64,000 nucleotides of DNA. It comes from Litomosoides sigmodontis (lineage: Eukaryota; Nematoda; Chromadorea; Rhabditida; Onchocercidae). Positions within the stretch are counted from its first letter, which is position 1; every line of letters starts with the position of its first letter. The notes beneath the pieces were generated by a model that was not told where the DNA came from, ran no database searches, and saw only the letters and a list, made by a program, of their open reading frames with translations. Location: the NCBI GenBank assembly GCA_963070105.1, contig OY718808.1, positions 2,530,238 to 2,594,237 on the forward strand. The letters run 5' to 3'. Made by a program: the position numbers and the translations under genes. Shown piece after piece: positions 55,770 to 64,000 of the stretch.

Positions 55770-58569
55770 CTTCTTGCTTTCTGTTTTACCCGGATGAACA
55801 ACTGCCAATTGGATGAGGGATTTTTATGACAATTCAAAAAAATAACAAACATACCGTCTCCAACAGGAAATGCGCACGCACGCTGCTATATTAATGTGAA
55901 CATCATAAATTCAGAAAGATGTGATTGTTATATGGAGGCGCAGGAGTACGGTAGTGAAAGCAAAGAAATTACCGCTTTCAATAGTAAGTAGGATGTTTGA
56001 AAATGAAGATTTAATTTCACATTGAAAAATAAATTGATTTGATGTAAAGAATGAAAGTGAATAGTGAATATGAGGTGAAAAGAGTTTAGTTATCAACAGG
56101 AAAAATTAAGAGTGATTGGTTTAGTTTTAGAAGGAAAAAAAAATTAAGTTAAAATATTGAAAAGAAGTATATTAGCGGGAATTAAAAAAAATTATTTGAC
56201 TACAGACTACAAATTGAAACGAAGAAATAGTCTATTAAATATATATATATATGTATATATATAAAATTAAGTTTATTAAAAATGTTTTCATTTGGAATAA
56301 AACATCGTAGAAATTGTAAAAATAAAAATAACACTGATATTTGCACAAATTTATTTCACAAAGTTTTACACATTGTGCACTTTTTACAGAAATTATTCCG
56401 AAAAAAAACAGGTGCAATTGTTCGTGCGCATTTCCTCCTCTCCCAAACGAAAAAAAAAGACCGGAAAATTTACATTTTTTTACCAAAATTCACCTTTTTT
56501 TATTTTTTGTTTTAAATGAAATAGATAAAAGAATGATATATTGTTGGAGAAACTTTTGGGTTATGTTAAAAGGCGTGGATGTTACGTGATGTTACGTCTA
56601 AACAAATGAAAGTGAATTTTGGTGATGACTAATTTTAAGAAACGAAAAAAAAACCATTGAATAAATTAATTTCAATATATGAGGTTGCGTCTATCAAACG
56701 GTACTAAATTATGATAATGATTGACTTAAAAGCAAAAAAAAAAAATTGTTGAGTGAATTAATTTTAAAAGTAAAATTTATCGTAGAACAGATAAAAGATT
56801 ATATGCAACAGAATGAAAATTACATAATTTTAATCATACTGGAAAATAATTATGAGCATGAATGTTTCCATAATGAAATATCAGTGCATGCTAATAATCG
56901 TAAAATATCAAAGATTAAATTGTTTTAAATTTTAGGATTGAAATTACAAGCAACAGTAACTGATTTATTTGTTTTTTTTTCTTCAGACTATTGTGTTCTT
57001 TTTCCTCATAAAGGCTTAAAATGTTCTGGTGTAAGTGAAAAAAATATCCGAATGCAAATGATTCAGGCAATAAATTATTTCCACAAACGGATGTGGACGT
57101 TAGAGAATTGATAAGATGACCTATGGTCAGTGTCACTGTATTAAACAGTATTGTCATCTCATCTCATCCCATGCAAAATGTCGCCATAATCGGCTTGAGC
57201 ATATATGTTCAACTCGTCCTTTACAATAACCATAACACATTTTTTTTTGGCATTTCACATATTTCAAATTTAATTTTAAGTGCAGAATTTTGCTGATTGA
57301 CATTTTTTGTTTAAAAAAAAAGGTTTAATGAATTTCGAAATTATCGTTTAATAAATTTTAGCAAATAGCTTTCTTAGTTTGCAAAATGAGATATTTGATT
57401 TCTTTTCTTTTCTGTTCAACACTTTGGACAAGAGAGAGACAGAGAAGGAGAGAGAGAGTGAGATAGAAAAAGAACTTCATTTATTCTTTATAGCAGGAAA
57501 TAGTTGTTCACGAATTCTTTCATACTTTAAGAACTCACTCTTCTACAAAATATCAAATTAAATTTTAATCTTATTAAACACATGAATTTTAATGTTATTA
57601 ATAGAAATTCAACTCCAATATTAATTAATTGTTTGATCCAATTTGAAAATGTTAAACTAATTTCCAAAATTACGATAACCATATGCTTCGAGAGAGTGAA
57701 TTTTGAAAGACTGAAAGCAGAAAGGCTCATTTCTGCCCACTTCACTTCACTTCTTCCACGAACGCATGAAATAAGCGATACATACTCTCATCTATTAATT
57801 AATTTCAGTATATTTCAACTTACCAAAAAATTCTCACAGATTTAAAATTTTCTATTTACTTAATAAAATATTCAATGAAGTGAGGACAGGATTTGGTCTG
57901 CGTCTTTTCTTTAACCTCAAAATTTCAAACCGGTCAAATATCTTGGAAAAGTTTTGTAATAGTTCCATTTGCATTAACTAATTGATTCTGATTGATCAAA
58001 ATTATATGAATTGATTATAATGAAATAGATGGAATGACTTAAGTTTTCTAGAAAGAACAAAAGAATGAAATTAAAAAAAAAATAGTTCACTGCAACAAAA
58101 AAAGAGAGCAAATTGTGATAGGTTTTATTATCGCAATAAAAATATGGCATTGAAAAGTGATAATTGATAAATTAATTTACTGCTCGTTAATTTGATTACT
58201 ACCAAGTATTCAATGAATTTTCAATTAAAATTACCCAACAAAAGTTAACATCACGCTTAGTCATTTTATCTTAGATATTTATAAAATGGATACTGTACTT
58301 TGAATAAACTTATGATATTTATTACGAATTAGCAAAACTGTTAAAAATCTTCTCAAATGTATTGCCAAAAAAATGTATTTTCACTTAAATCAATATTTCA
58401 TTTCACATAGACTTAGTAAAAATTGAATAATTCTCCCACTAAATTTGACTATCACGTTGACCATAATCACAATACTGGTAAAATTAACTGCGAGAAAATC
58501 CTCAGCAAAAAAAAAATTTACCAAAAAAAAAATTACCAAAACAATAACGATAACAACAACAACAATAAC
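54890..58569. other. AT-rich non-coding stretch
   Basis: No gene supported. It contains (CT)n at 55731-55769, a short (TA)n near 56239-56263, a GA-rich tract at 57430-57470, and an A/C-rich approach to the CTA array at 58505-58569. Open frames of 60-90 codons scattered here have no splice context. Confidence 0.55.
55731..55769. repeat. (CT)n tract
   Basis: Pyrimidine tract of CTTT then CT units. Confidence 0.95.
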
Positions 58570-59863
<1,294 letters not shown>

Positions 59864-59954
59864 ACCCATTTCAACTTCAATATCCAAACCATTATTGGAC
59901 AGGATGAAACTGTTCAGGTAGGCCGGACACACAAACATATAAATACATATCGTG

Positions 59955-60003
59955 CACACACACGCACACGCACACACACACATGCACACACACACGCGCA
60001 CAC
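59955..60003. repeat. CA-rich tract
   Basis: CA dinucleotides interrupted by CG and TG, about 90 bases after the CTA array. Confidence 0.93.
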
Positions 60004-60913
60004 TCGTATGACGTCTGTCAGTATCATTAGAAGCAGCTGATAGATGCCCCGCCCAATTTCGTCGAAACAGTCCAATGGATGAGGAAGGGAAGGGTGGAGT
60101 TTTGTGATGGGCCTACTCCTCGACAAAACACATTCTTTCCGATCTTTTAGAAGCCTAAACTCATTAGCTTCTAATCCTTTTAACTCTTTCTTAATTAAAT
60201 TTAATATTTTGGTTTTAATTTCGTTTAATAAAAAAAAGAAACTTTACTATTCATTGTTTGTTAATTTGTTAATTATTCATATTTATTTTGTTGTCATTCA
60301 TTGTTATAGTCTGTTTTTTTTAATGGAAAAAATAGGAAAAATTTTCCTTTAGCACTAGAAAAAAAGCAATTATAAAATATTATCTAAAAATTAGTAAAAC
60401 ACTTTCCTAGTTATCTATCAAATGGACAATAAAAAAAATTTGGATTTTAAAGATTAGATTCTTTTTTTTGAAAATAAGAAAAAATTTTTGTTTTAGCAAT
60501 TTAATTAAATTTAGTTTAAGTAGATATAAGTCTGAAAATTTCATGCCGTTTTTTTTTTCTTATTTAACTAATCAAATAAAATGCTATTAGAAATCAACCA
60601 ATTATATTTTTCTGCATAAAATTTTAAAACTACAAATGTATTAAAAATTATTAGAAATATGAATCTAAAATTTTTTATGAATTAAAAAATTGATATTTTG
60701 GTAATTTAAATTTTCGCAATATTTTAAATTATGAGAAAAAAAATTGGTAAAAAACAGAAAATAATGGCACATTGATTATGTTCTATCTTATTGCTCCCTT
60801 CATCATCATCTGTTGTTGCTATTTAGGTGTTGCATACATTCAGGTGTGATGAACAGTGTTGAAACGTACGTCGGAAGATAGAGGAAAGTAAAAAGTACTT
60901 CAAAAAGAGCGTA

Positions 60914-60950
60914 CATCTCTCCCTCTCTCTCTCCCTCTCTCTCTCTCTCT
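60914..60950. repeat. (CT)n tract
   Basis: CT dinucleotides with CCCT interruptions. Confidence 0.95.
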
Positions 60951-62214
60951 CATTACTTTCAGTATGATAGAGTGTACTTTATCATATTGCTGCTTGACAT
61001 GGAAACATAAGTGGTGGATAAAAGTATTAATATCCGATTTACTAGCACTTCCTATACGACACTTATTGTCCATCCGTGTTCACTCGTTGTAAAGGTTTTC
61101 TTTAAACAGTACTCGTAAGAAATTTTCCACATTTTGTTATTTCTAACATAATTCAATAGTTGTTGACAAATTTCATAAAATAACTCGTGAGGTATAAAAC
61201 CCTTTAAAAGTAATTAATTACTTGCAAAAATTCCACGCGAAAAATAGTATAATTGAACATTACACAAATTAATCTTTTTTATAAAAAAATTTAATAAATT
61301 AAAAACATAATGTGCGAAAGAAGTTTCCTTTTTTTTAGTTTCATTTTTTTTTCCAGGCTTTTTTGCTCTTTGGTCTAAAAAAAATTTCATGAGTTCGGGA
61401 CAGTTAGTTATATTTCAATATTTTTTTAATGATCTGATAGCAATGGAAATGATAGTACTGTAAACAAGTTAAAATGGGAATTTTATGAAATTTTAGAGTT
61501 TTTTTTTTTAGTTTAAAAAAAATGGAAAATTTTTAGCGTTCGTGTAATTTTGCAAAATTTTGCTGATAAAAGGAGGAATCCTCAACTCTAACAGCTTTTA
61601 TATGAATGAAAAGGGGAAAGAGGAGAGACTCAAGGCAAATACTACTACAGGTGTACAAACACAATAGCCTCACCTCTTCACTGCTAACATCTACTACCCC
61701 TTTATTTTTTGTTGATTTCGAAAAAAAAAAAAAGACGAAAAAAGAATCACTTCATATTCTTTCTACGAGGGAAATTTCGTTTCTCTCAGAGAGAAAGAGG
61801 TAAACTGTTTTTTTTTTCCTTTCGAAACGATGGAAATGTAAAATACATTTGATAGGATCCTTTTGTCAAATGTCATCCAAGCATTTTTGCTTTCTTCTTT
61901 CTTTTTGAGACAAAAGAATTTTTGGAATTTACAGTAGTGAAACTAATAACTAGTGATAATAATAACAATGATACTAATAATAATAATGATAACAGTGATG
62001 TACTGGCAAAAGAAATGCTGTAAGCTTAAATGCTGGAACTACAAGTAATCATATCAAAAATACCTAAAATTAAAATAAAATTCCTGCTGATCAAAAACTT
62101 CCAATTCATGTAACAATTAATTACTCATCATAAATGTTCTTTCTTTTAATGATCAAAAATATTAGCAAAAAGAAAAAAAAAAGAAAGATCGTACAATTAT
62201 TTGAAATTTCTTAG

Positions 62215-62243
62215 GTACACACACACACACACACACACACACA
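62215..62243. repeat. (CA)n tract
   Basis: Short uninterrupted AC dinucleotide tract. Confidence 0.95.
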
Positions 62244-63930
62244 GATACATTCATCAGATTCACGAAATTTTACATCATATCACTTCCACTTGTCGTTATT
62301 TGCAAAAAAAGAAAAGAAAAAAAAAAGGAAATTCCTGCTAAATTTTATAAAAATTTATTTTTTTTTGAAATTTTTTTTCCACAAAATATTTCTGCGCAAA
62401 AGAAAGAAAAAGAAACAAAAAAAAAAAACTCCGCACATCGATCAGATAGATCGGGACATTTCCGCTAAGTGGTTGTTGCATATATTTGGGCAGAACAAAA
62501 AAAAAAAAAAACCGTCCATATGAGAGAAATAATTTGTAATGAAAAAAAAAAGAGCGAAAGAAATATTCGGACATATTATCGGCAAAAAATATCCAATCAT
62601 TTTTTTTTTTTATTGATAATACTTTTCGCAGAAGTTATGCTATATTTTTGCATAAATTAAAATTGTTGAAAAAGAAGAGGGAGAAAAAAAAGGACTAGTT
62701 TTTCTTTTTTCCACTTATATTTTCTTACAATAATGTCTTTCATTAGTTATAGATTTTTCTTTTGAAATTATTAAATTTAATTAATAAAAAAAAGGAATAA
62801 ATTCATCCCTTACTAAAAATGATAATTTCATCTGTAAATTATTTGTCGCACCTCGTACAAATGATTTTTCCTTTTTTTTTTGCGTACGACCGAACAAACG
62901 ATAATGATGTTTGATAGTTATACAGGGTGCATGTTATTACACCGATTCATCTTTCACGTTCTTATATTTTATAATTTTTAATTTTAATTGCATAATTTGT
63001 ATTAATTAAAAATTTTCAAATCAGATTTTCTGTTTCTCTCTCTCTCTCTCTCTTTCATCAGAAATTATCAAATATATAATGCACTTGATCCATAGTATGC
63101 TAGTTAGGCAGTTATAAGTGCAAATTAAATGTGATAAATTGAAAGTAATGAGAAATTAGGATATTTTTGTGTTTTTAAATTTATAATTATTTTCAAAATT
63201 TATGTAGCAGCCTTTCTTCTACTACACGCATACTAGTTACGCTAAAATTTTTAGCATAAATTTACTTCTAACAGTAGATAACAGAGCGTAAAATTGAAAT
63301 TTAACTTTTAGTCATTGTTGGCTTGTAGACTATCAGTTGTATCGTAATGTTTAAATAAATTTTTGCACGCAATTAAACTTAACAGTACTTCCTTAGCTTA
63401 CGACTGTTACGAGAAAACCGTTGATTGGGCTCATTTAACAGAGCAACTTTTGTTCCATCAACGATCACTTTATAAAAATAGTTCAAATTAACTTTTTGAA
63501 ATGATAGCAGAGTGGAGAATTTATGGGTGAAATTTTAATGAAATTCTTTAATAGCAATTTTTGGACGATAATAATGACCTCGAAACCGCTTATATTTCAT
63601 ACATAGAGAATTTAACTCAAACAGAACCGATGAAACAACAATAACGGCAACAATAACGATAACAATAGCTGCGACAATAACAATAATAATAACAACAACA
63701 GTTACTTTAAATTACTGTTGAATTTGGTGGTAGGATGGAAGAAAGAAAACCAACAACAGCGCGGTAAACAATAAATTTCAAAAGTTTGATCACTTTTGAT
63801 CCATTCACTTTGATGAAATATGAGCAATTATATTACAAAAAATTTTTTCAAAATAAATTGAAAATTTTACGTTTAAAATTTCCAGTTGAAGATATTTTTC
63901 ACATAACCATCTTCAAACAATCAATTAGAA

Positions 63931-63964
63931 GGGAGGAGAGAGGGGGGAGGGAGGGAGGGAGGGA
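63931..63964. repeat. (GGGA)n tract
   Basis: Tetranucleotide GGGA-type repeat within a purine-rich end of the window. Confidence 0.93.
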
Positions 63965-64000
63965 GAAAAGAGGGAATGAAAGAATGAACGAATGAACGAA

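Larger units (their letters stand above)
59864..64000. other. AT-rich stretch to the window end
   Basis: No gene supported. It holds a CA-rich tract (59955-60003), CT tracts (60914-60950, 63036-63054), a (CA)n tract (62215-62243), AAC/AAT-rich stretches (61950-61990, 63640-63700) and a GGGA-rich tract near the end. Homopolymer A/T runs are frequent. Confidence 0.55.

Overview
The window is nuclear DNA of a nematode. It is AT-rich, its genes are split by GT-AG introns with TTTCAG-type acceptors, and it carries an MLT-10 family moulting gene, a family known from nematodes. The compact, AT-rich, microsatellite-rich style fits a spirurid or filarial worm, but I cannot name the species. All exon models below were built by eye from splice sites, reading phase and family similarity. 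In each model the exon lengths sum to an intact reading frame.

Layout. 1-4613 and 12547-17205 are two nearly identical copies of a segment carrying a COMMD10-like gene (+ strand) and, downstream, two unassigned minus-strand exons. Between the copies lie a minus-strand mlt-10-like gene (5463-8671) and a gene-poor stretch (8.7-12.5 kb) with a foldback repeat around a lone ELMO/CED-12-like exon. A kinesin light chain gene occupies 19696-25896 on the minus strand, with a candidate alternative first exon at 27153-27178. After a 5.8 kb non-coding stretch come a NO66-type JmjC oxygenase gene (32948-38400, +), an O-methyltransferase gene (38781-40160, -), a PLD3/4-like phospholipase D family gene (41319-45401, -) and an F-box gene (49268-54889, -). 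A single unassigned plus-strand exon sits at 47789-47914. The last 9 kb have no gene I can support and contain a perfect 1.29 kb (CTA)n array.

Nothing here looks like an operon or one shared pathway. The genes are ordinary eukaryotic functions: COMMD endosomal trafficking, moulting, kinesin transport, ribosome/chromatin hydroxylation, small-molecule methylation, lysosomal phosphodiesterase, and ubiquitin ligase substrate choice. The unusual material is structural: the COMMD10 segmental duplication around a moulting gene, the very large uniform triplet array, the foldback around an orphan ELMO exon, and likely alternative first exons of the kinesin light chain.
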